From Sphingorhabdus sp. 109 (GTDB lineage Bacteria; Pseudomonadota; Alphaproteobacteria; Sphingomonadales; Sphingomonadaceae), in NCBI RefSeq assembly GCF_902506555.1, contig NZ_LR732707.1, positions 2,317,290 to 2,381,289 on the forward strand: a stretch of 64,000 bases of DNA, given 5' to 3'. Position 1 is the first letter of the stretch, and each line of letters begins with the position of its first letter. Positions 15,106 to 23,836 of the stretch are shown here, in pieces. Made by a program: the position numbers and the translations under genes. The notes beneath the pieces are model-generated. The model did not search any database and was not told where the DNA came from. It saw only the letters and a program-made list of their open reading frames with translations.

Positions 15106-15375
15106 ATGGCACATAAAAAAGCAGGTGGTTCATCCCGCAACGGGCGCGATTCAGAAGGTCGTCGCCTGGGCGTCAAGAAATTCGGTAGCGAAGCCGTTGT
15201 CGCCGGTAACATCATCATCCGCCAGCGTGGCACGAAGACCCATCCGGGTCGCAATGTCGGCATGGGCAAGGACCACACCTTGTTCGCGCTCATTGATGGC
15301 AAGGTGGAATTCCACAAGGGCAAGCTCGGCCGCAAATATGTGTCTGTCGACGCCATGGCGGAAGCCGCAGAATAA
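15106..15375 (+). CDS. rpmA: 50S ribosomal protein L27
   Basis: An 89-residue bL27. [27 protein letters not shown] is the conserved N-terminal arm that reaches the peptidyl-transferase centre, followed by the small beta-barrel ([17 protein letters not shown]). It has no cleavable N-terminal extension of the Firmicutes kind. It is co-transcribed with rplU, three bases apart, and a strong terminator follows at 15445. Confidence 0.97.
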   Translation: MAHKKAGGSSRNGRDSEGRRLGVKKFGSEAVVAGNIIIRQRGTKTHPGRNVGMGKDHTLFALIDGKVEFHKGKLGRKYVSVDAMAEAAE

Positions 15376-15444
15376 CCGGACAATCAATAAAGAGTTGTCC
15401 ACCAGAGGGATGACCCGACAGGTTCTACGGGACCGGTAATTTCA

Positions 15445-15472
15445 GGGAGAGGGTCATCCTCTCCCTTTTTTT
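15445..15472 (+). terminator. Rho-independent terminator of rplU-rpmA
   Basis: GGGAGAGG (15445-15452), five-base loop, CCTCTCCC (15458-15465), then seven T. A textbook intrinsic terminator. The following stretch to 15572 holds only a short TGTCATGACA palindrome (15501-15510) and probably the promoter of the next gene. Confidence 0.93.
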
Positions 15473-15572
15473 ATGTCTCCCTGTCATAACGTCACGATCT
15501 TGTCATGACACCGTTCTAGCGGTCTCATCATTCAAGCCGGGGGCGTCGCGAATTTGATGATGGAGAGTCCCG

Positions 15573-16127
15573 ATGTTTGCCGTAACACCAAGATTGCTTT
15601 TAAGGCCCGGCTGGCCCGAGGACAGGGACAGCCTGTTTGCCGCGATCAATGACGAAACGGTCATCCGCAATCTGGCGAGTGCGCCCTGGCCCTATCGGCG
15701 CGAAGATGCCGCACATTTTCTGGCTATGTCCCGCTCCGCGATCCATCCCAATTTCCTGATCTTCAGCCGCAATGGCCGGACCCCGGTGCTGCTCGGCGGT
15801 ATCGGACTGGACGATCGGGACGAGGGGCATCCCGAACTTGGTTACTGGATTGCCCGCGATCACTGGGGCTGCGGCTATGCCACCGAGGCCGGCCGTGCGG
15901 TACTGGGTATCGCCGGGGCCCTCGGTCATCGGGAGATCAGTGCCGAACATTTTTCCGACAATCCGGCTTCGGGACAGGTGCTGAGAAAACTCGGTTTCAG
16001 ACCGACCGGCCGATGCACGCCGCGCTATTCAAAAGGCAGAGGGCTGAAGGACGATACGGTCCGGTTCAGCCTGTCCCTGTCGGAAGATGAAGCGGCCGAC
16101 GAGGTGATGCGAGACATCGCCGCCTAG
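15573..16127 (+). CDS. GNAT-family N-acetyltransferase
   Basis: A 184-residue protein of the RimJ/RimL type: TPRLLLRPGWPEDRDSLF at the start, GYWIARDHWGCGYATEAGRAVL for the acetyl-CoA site near residue 95, and NPASGQVLRKLGFRPTG near 138. The GCGYA variant replaces the usual GKGYA. The acceptor is unknown. In many alphaproteobacteria such a gene sits between rpmA and obgE, so the placement is conserved although obgE is not here. It ends eight bases before the convergent PF10118 gene. Confidence 0.88.
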   Translation: MFAVTPRLLLRPGWPEDRDSLFAAINDETVIRNLASAPWPYRREDAAHFLAMSRSAIHPNFLIFSRNGRTPVLLGGIGLDDRDEGHPELGYWIARDHWGCGYATEAGRAVLGIAGALGHREISAEHFSDNPASGQVLRKLGFRPTGRCTPRYSKGRGLKDDTVRFSLSLSEDEAADEVMRDIAA

Positions 16128-16135
16128 CGGCAGCC

Positions 16136-17086
16136 TCAGGCGACTTTTTTCAATTGGTCGACGGCCGTCAGGTCCTTGATCGGTGTCACCTTCGCGTCAT
16201 CCATGATGGCCGCTTCATACTCGCTCTCGGCGAGTTTGATCAGCGGACGGTGGTCGATGTCCCAAGGGTGGAAGCCCGGCTTGAAAAATGCCAGCAGCGG
16301 CCGCAATGTACGGCGGAACGGCGCCTTGCCAAGCAGCAGATAATGGGCGAGCCCGAACCAGGCGCGCGGCCCGGAAATGCCGTCCTGACGCAACAGTTCC
16401 AGAATACCCTTGCTGCGGTTCTTGGCGAATCCAAAGGATATTCGGGCCATGAAGCTGCAGCGGACAAACCAGCATTTCAAAGGGTTCCAGTCCTTCGTCA
16501 TGTGCAGCCAGGTATCATAGGCAACACCCTTGTGCTCGATCTCTTCCGAAGCATGCCACAGCCAGAGATTGCGCTGATCTTCGTCGGCATCTTCCAGATG
16601 GGCCGGGTTGCCGATCACTTCGGCCGCCAGTATCGCGGTAATATGCTCGATGCACATGGTCGCCACCAGCTGGTCATATTCCGGCTTTTTGCGGATTTCT
16701 GTCACCACGTGGCAAATCGCCTGCTCCAGCAGTGTAATATCGAAATCGCAGTCTTTCAGATGCTCGTTGAAGCTATGATGCTCCCGGCTATGGATCGCTT
16801 CCTGCTGGATGAAGGCGCGGATTTCACCGCGCAGCTTCGGCGGGACCCGCTTGATGAATTTCTTGAGCGAATCGATAAAGAACAGTTCGCCTTCCGGAAA
16901 GGTCACGGAAAGCGCGTTGAAAAAGGCGGAAGCAAAGGGGTCGCCACCGACCCAGCGGCGCCGGTCGATCTCGGCGCGGGCAAAATTCAGATTGCGCGGT
17001 TGAATATGAAGATCATGGGGTGTCGCGCTCTTGTTTTGCGCAGAAAATTCGGATGCTGAATCAGCGATGGTCGGAGCAATGTCCAT
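16136..17086 (-). CDS. PF10118 protein ('metal-dependent hydrolase'), copy 1
   Basis: A 316-residue cytoplasmic protein of the PF10118/COG3687 family. Four helices carry acidic and His residues in a ferritin-like order: FPEGELFF, QQEAIHSREH, CIEHITAILAAE and HASEEIEHKGVAYD, i.e. E, ExxH, E, ExxH. This pattern suits a di-metal carboxylate site better than a hydrolase, although family databases use the hydrolase name. I chose ATG 17086 (GGGAGG eleven bases upstream) over an ATG at 17149. A second copy lies at 23837-24736 and shares the same motifs. Two CtrA-like boxes and two long palindromes lie upstream. Confidence 0.82.
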   Translation of the reverse strand: MDIAPTIADSASEFSAQNKSATPHDLHIQPRNLNFARAEIDRRRWVGGDPFASAFFNALSVTFPEGELFFIDSLKKFIKRVPPKLRGEIRAFIQQEAIHSREHHSFNEHLKDCDFDITLLEQAICHVVTEIRKKPEYDQLVATMCIEHITAILAAEVIGNPAHLEDADEDQRNLWLWHASEEIEHKGVAYDTWLHMTKDWNPLKCWFVRCSFMARISFGFAKNRSKGILELLRQDGISGPRAWFGLAHYLLLGKAPFRRTLRPLLAFFKPGFHPWDIDHRPLIKLAESEYEAAIMDDAKVTPIKDLTAVDQLKKVA

Positions 17087-17138
17087 ATCTTTTCGTGAAC
17101 CTCCCAGTTCGATTCTTCTCGGCGCTAACCGATTTTGG

Positions 17139-17153
17139 TTAAGCAGCAATTAG
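17139..17153. promoter_or_regulatory. near-perfect CtrA-type box (TTAA-N7-TTAG)
   Basis: TTAA 17139-17142, seven bases, TTAG 17150-17153; one base off the CtrA consensus. It is 53 bp upstream of the PF10118 start. A second near match (TTAA-N7-TTAC) is at 17201-17215. Confidence 0.45.
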
Positions 17154-17200
17154 ACAAGGAAGGTTAAGCTTCGGCATAGCAACATCCCTAACAGACATGG

Positions 17201-17246
17201 TTAAAAGTCCGTTACGGTAGCCGTAATTGGCTGAAATCAGCCAATT
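17201..17246. promoter_or_regulatory. palindrome-dense intergenic element
   Basis: Three signals overlap here. TTAA-N7-TTAC (17201-17215) is a CtrA-like near match. TTACGG-TAG-CCGTAA (17212-17226) is a perfect inverted repeat. AATTGGCTGA (17225-17234), two bases, TCAGCCAATT (17237-17246) is a perfect 10-bp inverted repeat. The second repeat could end the trmB transcript on the minus strand but has no T run. An operator role for the PF10118 gene is the alternative. Confidence 0.5.
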
Positions 17247-17268
17247 CACATTCTAAACGGCTTTGATT

Positions 17269-17973
17269 TTATTTGGTTTGTTTCCGCTGGTACCGGAAAT
17301 ACCAGACATCATGACCCTGCCGGCGCGCCTTGGCTTCGTAGCGCGTCTCCGGCCAGCCGCCAGGACGGATCTTCCAGTCTTTCGGGCTTTTGCACAGCCA
17401 GTCGAATTCGTCCCGCTGGTTCATGATCATGCAGGCCCATTCCAGATAGACAGGATGGTCGGTGCCGAAGCGGAATTCGCCGCCGGGCTTCAGCTTCGCC
17501 GCGATCATGTCGACCGGCCCGTGGTTCATGAAGCGTCGCTTGGCATGGCGCGCCTTGGGCCAGGGGTCGGGATGGAGCAGATAGACAAAGCTCAGCGCGC
17601 CGTCTGGAATCCGTTCGAGCACATCGAGCGCATTGCCCATATGCAGCCGGACATTGGCAAGATGGCTGTCGCGGACATGCTGCAACGCGCCCACAACGCC
17701 ATTGAGATAGGGTTCACAGCCGATGAATCCGTGGTCCGGAAGCATGTCGGCGCGCGAAGCCAGATGCTCGCCCGCCCCGAAACCGATTTCGAAATGCAGC
17801 GGCCGGTCGGTGCCGAACAGCGACGCCGAGCTGACCGGTCCTTCGGTGGGCACAGCAATTTGCGGCAGCAGCTTCTCGACCAGCTCTACCTGCTGGTCGC
17901 GCAGGGCATGCCCTTGCCGACGGCCGTAGAGCTGGCGGATGGTTGTCGGGTCGCCATCTTTAGATTTTGTCAT
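17269..17973 (-). CDS. trmB: tRNA (guanine-N7-)-methyltransferase
   Basis: A 234-residue SAM enzyme that makes m7G46 in tRNA. LHFEIGFGAGEHLASRA is motif I, FIGCEPYLNGVVG binds the ribose, and YLLHPDPWPKARHAKRRFM is the signature that places it in TrmB. FRFGTDHPVYLEWA and the late WPETRYEAKAR motif complete the family pattern. Its start overlaps the stop of the secreted-protein gene upstream by four bases (ATGA), so it is the last gene of the lnt-metK-unknown-trmB series. Confidence 0.95.
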   Translation of the reverse strand: MTKSKDGDPTTIRQLYGRRQGHALRDQQVELVEKLLPQIAVPTEGPVSSASLFGTDRPLHFEIGFGAGEHLASRADMLPDHGFIGCEPYLNGVVGALQHVRDSHLANVRLHMGNALDVLERIPDGALSFVYLLHPDPWPKARHAKRRFMNHGPVDMIAAKLKPGGEFRFGTDHPVYLEWACMIMNQRDEFDWLCKSPKDWKIRPGGWPETRYEAKARRQGHDVWYFRYQRKQTK

Positions 17974-19058
17974 TGATCCTCATCGGCTGGTACGTTGACG
18001 GTTATCGTCGATCCGGACGATGGAGGCCATGTCGTGACGGCCGAAATCGCGGCGCCGTCACCGGTGGCCGACAGCAGAACGCCCGGGGTCGGCAATTTGT
18101 CCAGATCGGGAAATATGATATTCTGGTCCAGCCGCATCATGACCGGGGTAAATCTCGGTTCCCGGCTGCCACCGGTCAGACCGCCAAGCCGGTTTGCGTG
18201 AACCGAAGCGGCGCGTCCGGCGTCCCCCAGAGGCATCAGATATCCGTCTTCCGATCCACCGGCACGATAGATGGAAAAAGGACCGAAATCCTGCGGATCC
18301 CGGCAATAGATACCGGGTTCCTCGCCATCGGCTGTATCATCGACCGGGATGTTCAGGATACCAGCCGACAGGGCATCGGTCATTGTCGGCTTGATCCGCT
18401 TGATCCTGTCACTCAGCTTCAATGCATTTTCGCATGGCAGAATTACGGTGGCGGCGGGCCCGGAGACAATCTCTTCCGGCCAGCCTATATCATGCAATAT
18501 CGGCATCAGCGAGGCCGCCAGTTCCTCCGCCGAAAGTTCGGCAGAGGTGAAGCGGATTTTCACCAGCCAGCCATTGAGCGGCAACATGGCAACCCCGGTG
18601 CTTTTGAATTCGTTTCCGGACGTGCTGTACACCGCCATCAATCCGCTCGCTTCGGACTGACCCGGCGGGGTGAAAGCCGACGAGAGATACTCGCTGGCGC
18701 CCGGCAGCAATTTGACATTGCCGCGCAAGGCCTGATTCGCCGCATCGAACCACAGGGGCACACTGTTGACCGCGGCGCGATAGAAGAACAGCGTCAGCCG
18801 GGTCTGCCCGTCCTTCCCGTAATATTGCCCGTACACATCCAGCCCATCGTCCGTCAGGTCGCGGATATATTGCCTGTCGAAACCGCCAAGCCGGGCCGGC
18901 ATCGTCATGCCGCTATTCTGGTGATCCCAGTCTTGGCCTGCCGTCGCCTCGATTGTCCTCTGTTCGGGCTGCGCTTGTGCGGGTGCCGCGAAAACTAGGG
19001 CCGACATGCAGATGACGCCCCATAGGGTCCTGCCATATGATTTTAGCGGTCCGCGCAT
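17970..19058 (-). CDS. secreted protein of unknown function
   Basis: A 362-residue protein with a signal peptide (hydrophobic VICMSALVFAAPAQAQ near residues 15-30). The mature part begins RTIEATAGQDWDHQNSGMTMPARLGGF and shows a mix of strands and helices with no motif I can tie to a catalytic family. Two Cys, ILPCENAL and GIYCRDPQDFG, may form a disulphide in the periplasm. The gene lies between metK and trmB, 73 bp after metK, and overlaps trmB by four bases, so it is co-translated with that gene. A role in tRNA or SAM metabolism seems unlikely for an exported protein; co-transcription only is supported. Confidence 0.75.
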   Translation of the reverse strand: MRGPLKSYGRTLWGVICMSALVFAAPAQAQPEQRTIEATAGQDWDHQNSGMTMPARLGGFDRQYIRDLTDDGLDVYGQYYGKDGQTRLTLFFYRAAVNSVPLWFDAANQALRGNVKLLPGASEYLSSAFTPPGQSEASGLMAVYSTSGNEFKSTGVAMLPLNGWLVKIRFTSAELSAEELAASLMPILHDIGWPEEIVSGPAATVILPCENALKLSDRIKRIKPTMTDALSAGILNIPVDDTADGEEPGIYCRDPQDFGPFSIYRAGGSEDGYLMPLGDAGRAASVHANRLGGLTGGSREPRFTPVMMRLDQNIIFPDLDKLPTPGVLLSATGDGAAISAVTTWPPSSGSTITVNVPADEDQ

Positions 19059-19131
19059 GATGATTTCTCTCCCTCCGGATATCGATAGAGAATAGACGAT
19101 ATTCGGGCGCGCGAATAGCCGGGTTGTGGAC

Positions 19132-20343
19132 CTAGATGGCCGCTTTCAGCGCGTCCACCAGATCGGTCTTCTCCCAGGTGAAGAAATCGCCGGCCGCTTT
19201 TCGGCCGAAATGGCCATAAGCCGCGGTTGGCGAATAGATCGGCTTGTTCAGGCCGAGATGGGTGCGGATGCCTTTCGGCGTCAGGCGGACCAGCTGCGGC
19301 AGTATTTCCTCCAGCTTCTCCTCGCTCACCTTGCCGGTGCCGTGCAGGTCAACATTGATCGACAGCGGTTCGGCCACACCGATCGCGTAGGACAGCTGGA
19401 TCGCGCACCGCTTGGCGAGACCGGCGGCGACGATATTCTTGGCGAGATAGCGGGTGATATAGGCTGCCGAACGGTCGACCTTGGTCGGGTCCTTGCCGGA
19501 AAACGCGCCGCCGCCGTGCGGGCTCGCACCACCATAGGTGTCGACGATGATCTTGCGACCGGTGAGGCCGGCGTCACCATCAGGGCCGCCGATTTCAAAA
19601 CGACCGGTCGGATTGACGTGGATCACCGTATTGTCGGTGATAAAACCGTCGGGCAGTATCTTGCGGAATACACCCATCACATAATCATATAATTCTTCAT
19701 AGAGTGCCGGATTGTCGCTGCCCTTGAAATAGCCTGGCGCGTGCTGCGTCGAGACCACCAGGGCAACGGCTTCCACCGGCACTTCATTGACATAGCGCAG
19801 GGTGACCTGGCTCTTGCTGTCCGGCTCCAGAAACGGCGCCTTGCCGCTATGGCGGTCAGCGGCCATCTGCTTCAGTATCTCGTGCGAATATTGCAGCGTT
19901 GCCGGCATCAGGTCCGGCGTCTCGTCGCTGGCATAGCCGAACATGATGCCCTGGTCGCCGGCACCCTCGTCCTTGTTGCCGCTTTCGTCGACGCCTTGGG
20001 CAATATGCGCCGATTGCGGGTGGAGGTAATTTTCGAAGGTCAGATTCTGCCAGTGGAAACCCTCCTGCTCGTAACCGATTTTCTTGACGGTTTCGCGCAC
20101 CGCAGTCTGGATTTCTTCCTGCGCGCCCGGCGCCCAGTTGCCATCGGTGTCGATCATGCCCTTGCCGCGCACCTCGCCGGCAAGAATCACCCGGTCGGTC
20201 GTGGTCAGGGTTTCGCACGCAACCCGCGCTTCCGGATCCTTGGAAAGGAACAGGTCGACGATGGCATCGGAAATCTGGTCCGACACCTTGTCGGGATGAC
20301 CTTCGGAAACCGATTCGGACGTAAAAATAAACTCTGAACGCAT
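19132..20343 (-). CDS. metK: S-adenosylmethionine synthetase
   Basis: A 403-residue enzyme that makes SAM from methionine and ATP. The start [23 protein letters not shown] fits the family exactly; an upstream in-frame ATG at 20382 adds a non-conserved leader, and AGGA lies eight bases before 20343. The two signature motifs are present: [12 protein letters not shown] (ATP loop) and [19 protein letters not shown] (P-loop-like, K and D for metal and phosphate). It lies 68 bp downstream of lnt on the same strand. I saw no SAM-riboswitch-like fold in that short gap. Confidence 0.97.
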   Translation of the reverse strand: MRSEFIFTSESVSEGHPDKVSDQISDAIVDLFLSKDPEARVACETLTTTDRVILAGEVRGKGMIDTDGNWAPGAQEEIQTAVRETVKKIGYEQEGFHWQNLTFENYLHPQSAHIAQGVDESGNKDEGAGDQGIMFGYASDETPDLMPATLQYSHEILKQMAADRHSGKAPFLEPDSKSQVTLRYVNEVPVEAVALVVSTQHAPGYFKGSDNPALYEELYDYVMGVFRKILPDGFITDNTVIHVNPTGRFEIGGPDGDAGLTGRKIIVDTYGGASPHGGGAFSGKDPTKVDRSAAYITRYLAKNIVAAGLAKRCAIQLSYAIGVAEPLSINVDLHGTGKVSEEKLEEILPQLVRLTPKGIRTHLGLNKPIYSPTAAYGHFGRKAAGDFFTWEKTDLVDALKAAI

Positions 20344-20411
20344 GGCAAAATCCTGATTTTGGGCCGAAGCAACGTCAACCACAGGGACATAAGGAAAAGT
20401 TTATATCTACT

Positions 20412-21959
20412 TTAACGGGCGCGCACGCGGATGGCAATGGCCGATAGGAGCAAAAGCAGCGCCAGCCCCAGCGGCAGGAGATTACCATATAGCGCGAAGG
20501 GAGTTGGAGCCTTGGCCTGCGGCATATGGCTGTCGATGCGGCCCGCCTGCCCCATCGGCACGCTGGACCGGATTGCGCCATTGGCGTCAATGACGGCGGA
20601 AATGCCGGTCGGGGTCGAGCGGATTACCGGCAGCCCCTCCTCGATCGCCCGCAGACGCGCCTGGGCCAGATGCTGCGGCGGCCCCCAGCTTCCGAACCAC
20701 GCGTCATTGGACGGGTTGAAGATGAAGTCCGGCCGATTGTCACGATCGACAACCTGCCCCGAGAAGATGATTTCGTAGCAGACCTGCAGCCCGGCTTTGC
20801 CAAGCGCGCCCAGATCGAGCGACCGGGCGCCGGGCCCCGGCCAGAAATCGAAGTCGCCCGGCGCCAGACGCGACAGGCCGATCGCCGAAAGCAGGGGCCG
20901 CATCGGCAGATACTCGCCATATGGCACCAGATGCGACTTGTCATAGCGGCCGATCAGTTGATGATCGGAGTCCATCACAAAGACGCTGTTGCGCGCACCG
21001 ACTGCGCGTCCCTCGGCTTCGTCAAATTCCAGTTTGAGCGCACCGAGCACGAGCATGTCGCCGGGTTTCATCAGCATGCCGAGCTGCTGACGGACAAATT
21101 CCGGCGGGCGACCGTAATAATAGCGAGCCGGATAGCCGGTCTCCAGATAGTCCGGAATGGCCGCTTCCGGCCAGAAGATGATCCGCGGATCATCGTCTGC
21201 CCGCAGCGTCAGTTCCGCCAGCTTCGCCAGATTCTGATCCTCATAGCCGGCCTTCCATTTGTCCTGCTGACCGATATTGGGCTGGACCACGGTGATCAGC
21301 GGCTGGTCTGGAGACACCGGCGTCGCTCGTGGTTGCTGCAATAACGCAAGTCCGGCAAAGACCAGAAGCAGCGGCAGCGCCACCCGCCATTCTTTGCGGC
21401 AAAGCAGCCACAGGCCGCCGGCGCCAGCGATCAGGATCGCCGACAACCCATAGGTGCCGATGATCGTGCCGGACCCGGCCATCTGGCCGAGCGGTAGCGC
21501 AACCGACCCGAGCGGGTTCCAGATGAAGCCGCTGAACACCCAGCTCCTTAGCCATTCGGTGACGATCCAGGCTCCGGCCAGTGCGAGGACCAGGACCAGC
21601 GGCCGGCCCCTGCCGATCCACCAACCGGCCTGCGCGGCCAGCGCTGGATAGACCGCCAGATAGAGCGAAAGCAGCAACACAGCGATATAACCGAGCCACT
21701 CGGGCATCGCCGCCTGAAAGGTGAAAGCCTTGGCGATCCAGTTCAGGCCGATGATAAAATGGCCGACACCGAACAGCCAGCCGGTAAAAAAGGCGGCCTT
21801 GCGGCTCCCTGCCCGCATCACCAACACCATCCACAGGGCCAGCATCAATATGGTCAGCGGCCAGAGGTTCAGCGGCGCGAAGCCGGTTGCGCTCAACCCG
21901 CCCGCAAACAGCGAGATTGCATAGGGATGGCGGGCGATCATTTCACGGAGTTTTGACAC
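20412..21959 (-). CDS. lnt: apolipoprotein N-acyltransferase
   Basis: A 515-residue inner-membrane enzyme. About six or seven N-terminal membrane helices precede a nitrilase-like periplasmic domain starting near residue 215, and one more helix lies at the C-terminus (LLPLGLALLLLLSAIAI). The catalytic triad is visible: Glu in FWPEAAIP, Lys in YDKSHLVPYGEY and Cys in LQVCYEIIFSG. It adds the third acyl chain to lipoproteins, so it matures the four lipoproteins encoded in this window. It is first in the lnt-metK series and is divergent from the gene at 22038. Confidence 0.96.
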   Translation of the reverse strand: MSKLREMIARHPYAISLFAGGLSATGFAPLNLWPLTILMLALWMVLVMRAGSRKAAFFTGWLFGVGHFIIGLNWIAKAFTFQAAMPEWLGYIAVLLLSLYLAVYPALAAQAGWWIGRGRPLVLVLALAGAWIVTEWLRSWVFSGFIWNPLGSVALPLGQMAGSGTIIGTYGLSAILIAGAGGLWLLCRKEWRVALPLLLVFAGLALLQQPRATPVSPDQPLITVVQPNIGQQDKWKAGYEDQNLAKLAELTLRADDDPRIIFWPEAAIPDYLETGYPARYYYGRPPEFVRQQLGMLMKPGDMLVLGALKLEFDEAEGRAVGARNSVFVMDSDHQLIGRYDKSHLVPYGEYLPMRPLLSAIGLSRLAPGDFDFWPGPGARSLDLGALGKAGLQVCYEIIFSGQVVDRDNRPDFIFNPSNDAWFGSWGPPQHLAQARLRAIEEGLPVIRSTPTGISAVIDANGAIRSSVPMGQAGRIDSHMPQAKAPTPFALYGNLLPLGLALLLLLSAIAIRVRAR

Positions 21960-22037
21960 CAGCGGCTTTTGCCGTGTTCGCGATCACCATTCAATTGCTA
22001 ATTGCCGGAACAGCCATTTGCTTGCTAACGTCCGGCC

Positions 22038-22727
22038 ATGAAAATTCTCGCTCTTCTGACGCTCGCGCTGACGCAACCGGCAAACAGCCAGCTCGAGCCG
22101 CTCAGCACGGACCAGCAACAGGCTCTCGCCTGCGTCGCCGTGCTGGCGATTGTCGCTTCCGAACAGGAACGGGGCGTAACCACCGCGCTCGACTATCCCT
22201 TGCTCGCCGAACGCGGCGCGACCTATGCCGGGCTGGTCGGCCAGCAGATCATGGAGGATAGCGGCCGCAGCAAGGAACAGGTCCGCGATGCCATGATAGC
22301 AGCCGTGGCCGAGCGGCAGGCTCTCGCGCAACAGGCCGCCGATCCGGATGAGACGGTTGGTGACGAAATGGCCGGCTGCCTTGCTATGCTCGATGCCGCG
22401 GTGCCACCCAGACCGAAACCGGACCTGACGCAATGCGCCGGCATGCTGCAACTGGCCTATGAAGAAGTTTACAATCGCGAGGGACTGTCCAAGACAGCGC
22501 AGGATCTGAAGACATTGGCAACGGTGCTCGACAGCCGCGCGCGCAACAAGATGCGGGCCGAAGGACTGAGCGGTCAGGAAAGCGACATAATGCTGACCCG
22601 GAGCCGAGAGGCGATGCTGGCCGACGCCAGGGAGCGGGAATCAAGCGGTCAGGGTTCCAATCTGGATTTTGAACATTGCTTCACCCTCGCCGCGCCGGAA
22701 GACAAGCAGAGAAAATATGAACATTGA
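22038..22727 (+). CDS. exported protein of unknown function
   Basis: A 229-residue protein with a short N-terminal hydrophobic stretch ([17 protein letters not shown]) that looks like a signal peptide. The rest is helical and Ala/Glu/Gln-rich, with four Cys ([30 protein letters not shown]) that could form disulphides in the periplasm. I recognise no family. Its last eleven bases overlap the start of the VOC-family gene, so the two are co-transcribed. The pairing of an exported protein with a cytoplasmic VOC protein does not suggest a function. Confidence 0.7.
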   Translation: MKILALLTLALTQPANSQLEPLSTDQQQALACVAVLAIVASEQERGVTTALDYPLLAERGATYAGLVGQQIMEDSGRSKEQVRDAMIAAVAERQALAQQAADPDETVGDEMAGCLAMLDAAVPPRPKPDLTQCAGMLQLAYEEVYNREGLSKTAQDLKTLATVLDSRARNKMRAEGLSGQESDIMLTRSREAMLADARERESSGQGSNLDFEHCFTLAAPEDKQRKYEH

Positions 22728-23157
22728 ATCCCGACCGCCCCTGCGGCCGTTCCATCTGGCTTTTCCGGTCGATGATCTCGACGCGGCCCGCACTTTCTAT
22801 AGCGATCTTATCGGTTGTGAAGAAGGCCGCAGCGACTCACACTGGATCGATTTCAATCTTTACGGGCACCAGATCGTCGCTCATCTTGACCAGACCTACA
22901 CCGCCCTGCCGATGGTCAATCCGGTCGATGGCGAGCAGGTCCCGGTGCCCCATTTCGGCGTCGTACTGACCATGGCCGAATGGCAGGCACTTGCCGATCG
23001 GCTATCCGCAGCGGGGATCCGCTTTGTGATTCCGCCAACAATCCGCTTTGAAGGACAGGTGGGCGAGCAGGCGACGATGTTTTTTCAGGATCCGAGCGGC
23101 AACGCGCTCGAGTTCAAGGCCTTTGCCAGCGATGACCGGCTGTTTGCCAAGGAGTGA
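22717..23157 (+). CDS. VOC-family (glyoxalase/dioxygenase-fold) protein
   Basis: A 146-residue protein with the paired beta-alpha-beta-beta-beta modules of the vicinal oxygen chelate fold: [22 protein letters not shown] at the start and [15 protein letters not shown] near the end. The likely metal ligands His (FHLAF), His (PHFGVVL) and Glu (ALEFKAF) are present, so it may be an active metal enzyme. The substrate is unknown; relatives include glyoxalases, fosfomycin-resistance proteins and ring-cleavage dioxygenases. The start at 22717 overlaps the preceding gene by eleven bases. Confidence 0.88.
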   Translation: MNIESRPPLRPFHLAFPVDDLDAARTFYSDLIGCEEGRSDSHWIDFNLYGHQIVAHLDQTYTALPMVNPVDGEQVPVPHFGVVLTMAEWQALADRLSAAGIRFVIPPTIRFEGQVGEQATMFFQDPSGNALEFKAFASDDRLFAKE

Positions 23158-23172
23158 CCGGGAAATTCGCGC

Positions 23173-23769
23173 CTAGGCCTGTTGCTCGTTGCCGATGCTG
23201 ACCAGACCATTTTCCAGTTGCCGTTCGGCCATGTCCCGCGCGCTGTTGCGCGCCAGCCCCAATGATCCGGAGAGACGCTCTCCGATCAACGCATCGCCGA
23301 GGGCCATCAGCACCAGCACCAGCGTATCTTCGTGCAACTCGCGATCCTTGTGCCCGTCATCCCCGACATCGTCGACCAGTTTGTGAATCGCCTCGACGAT
23401 CGGATCCAGCGCATCCTCGTTACCGGTCAGCATCATCCAGGACCAGAGCGCCGCAGCCCCCTGTTTGTCAAACGCATCGAAGGTCAGATCGACAATATCG
23501 CGCGCGGAGCCTTCGCCGGAGCGTGACTTGATAATAGCCTGCGCAATCATGCCGCAGACCTCGTCGGACAGATAGACCGCCAAAGCCTTTTGCAGACCCG
23601 AGGCGGAGCCGAAATGATGCAGGAGATTGGCATGGGTGCGCCCGATCCGGCTGGCAACGGCCTTCAGTGTTACCGACTGCGGCCCGGTTTCGATCAGCAG
23701 ATCGCGGGCGGCTGCCAGCGCCATGCCGCGGCTTTCTTCAGGAGAGAGGCGTCTCTTTGCTATTGACAT
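23173..23769 (-). CDS. TetR-family transcriptional regulator
   Basis: A 198-residue protein. The N-terminal helix-turn-helix is clear (ALAAARDLLIETGPQSVTLKAVASRIGRTHANLLHHFGSA, residues ~17-57, quoted as two parts of the TetR domain: helix 1 and the recognition helix HANLLHHF). The C-terminal ligand domain is all-helical. It is divergent from PF10118 copy 2, separated by 67 bp, and a near-palindrome (TGACAT-TT-ATGTAA, 23764-23777) covers its own start codon. Autorepression and control of the PF10118 gene are the natural inference. The ligand is unknown; a lipid-like or membrane-stress signal would be a guess. Confidence 0.88.
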   Translation of the reverse strand: MSIAKRRLSPEESRGMALAAARDLLIETGPQSVTLKAVASRIGRTHANLLHHFGSASGLQKALAVYLSDEVCGMIAQAIIKSRSGEGSARDIVDLTFDAFDKQGAAALWSWMMLTGNEDALDPIVEAIHKLVDDVGDDGHKDRELHEDTLVLVLMALGDALIGERLSGSLGLARNSARDMAERQLENGLVSIGNEQQA

Positions 23770-23777
23770 TTATGTAA
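23764..23777. promoter_or_regulatory. candidate TetR operator
   Basis: TGACAT (23764-23769), TT, ATGTAA (23772-23777): an inverted repeat with one mismatch, spanning the TetR start codon in the 67-bp divergent region. Its ATGTAA half-site also appears in the perfect palindrome at 62669-62682. The operator role is inferred from position and symmetry. Confidence 0.4.
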
Positions 23778-23836
23778 GTAACCCTATTATCACTGATGTT
23801 AGCTATAGGCCGCATTTCGCAAAATGGAAACAGCCC

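Noticed and set aside
15501-15510. TGTCATGACA palindrome after rpmA
   Set aside because: A 10-bp palindrome is expected by chance at this scale, and it has no clear link to a promoter element.
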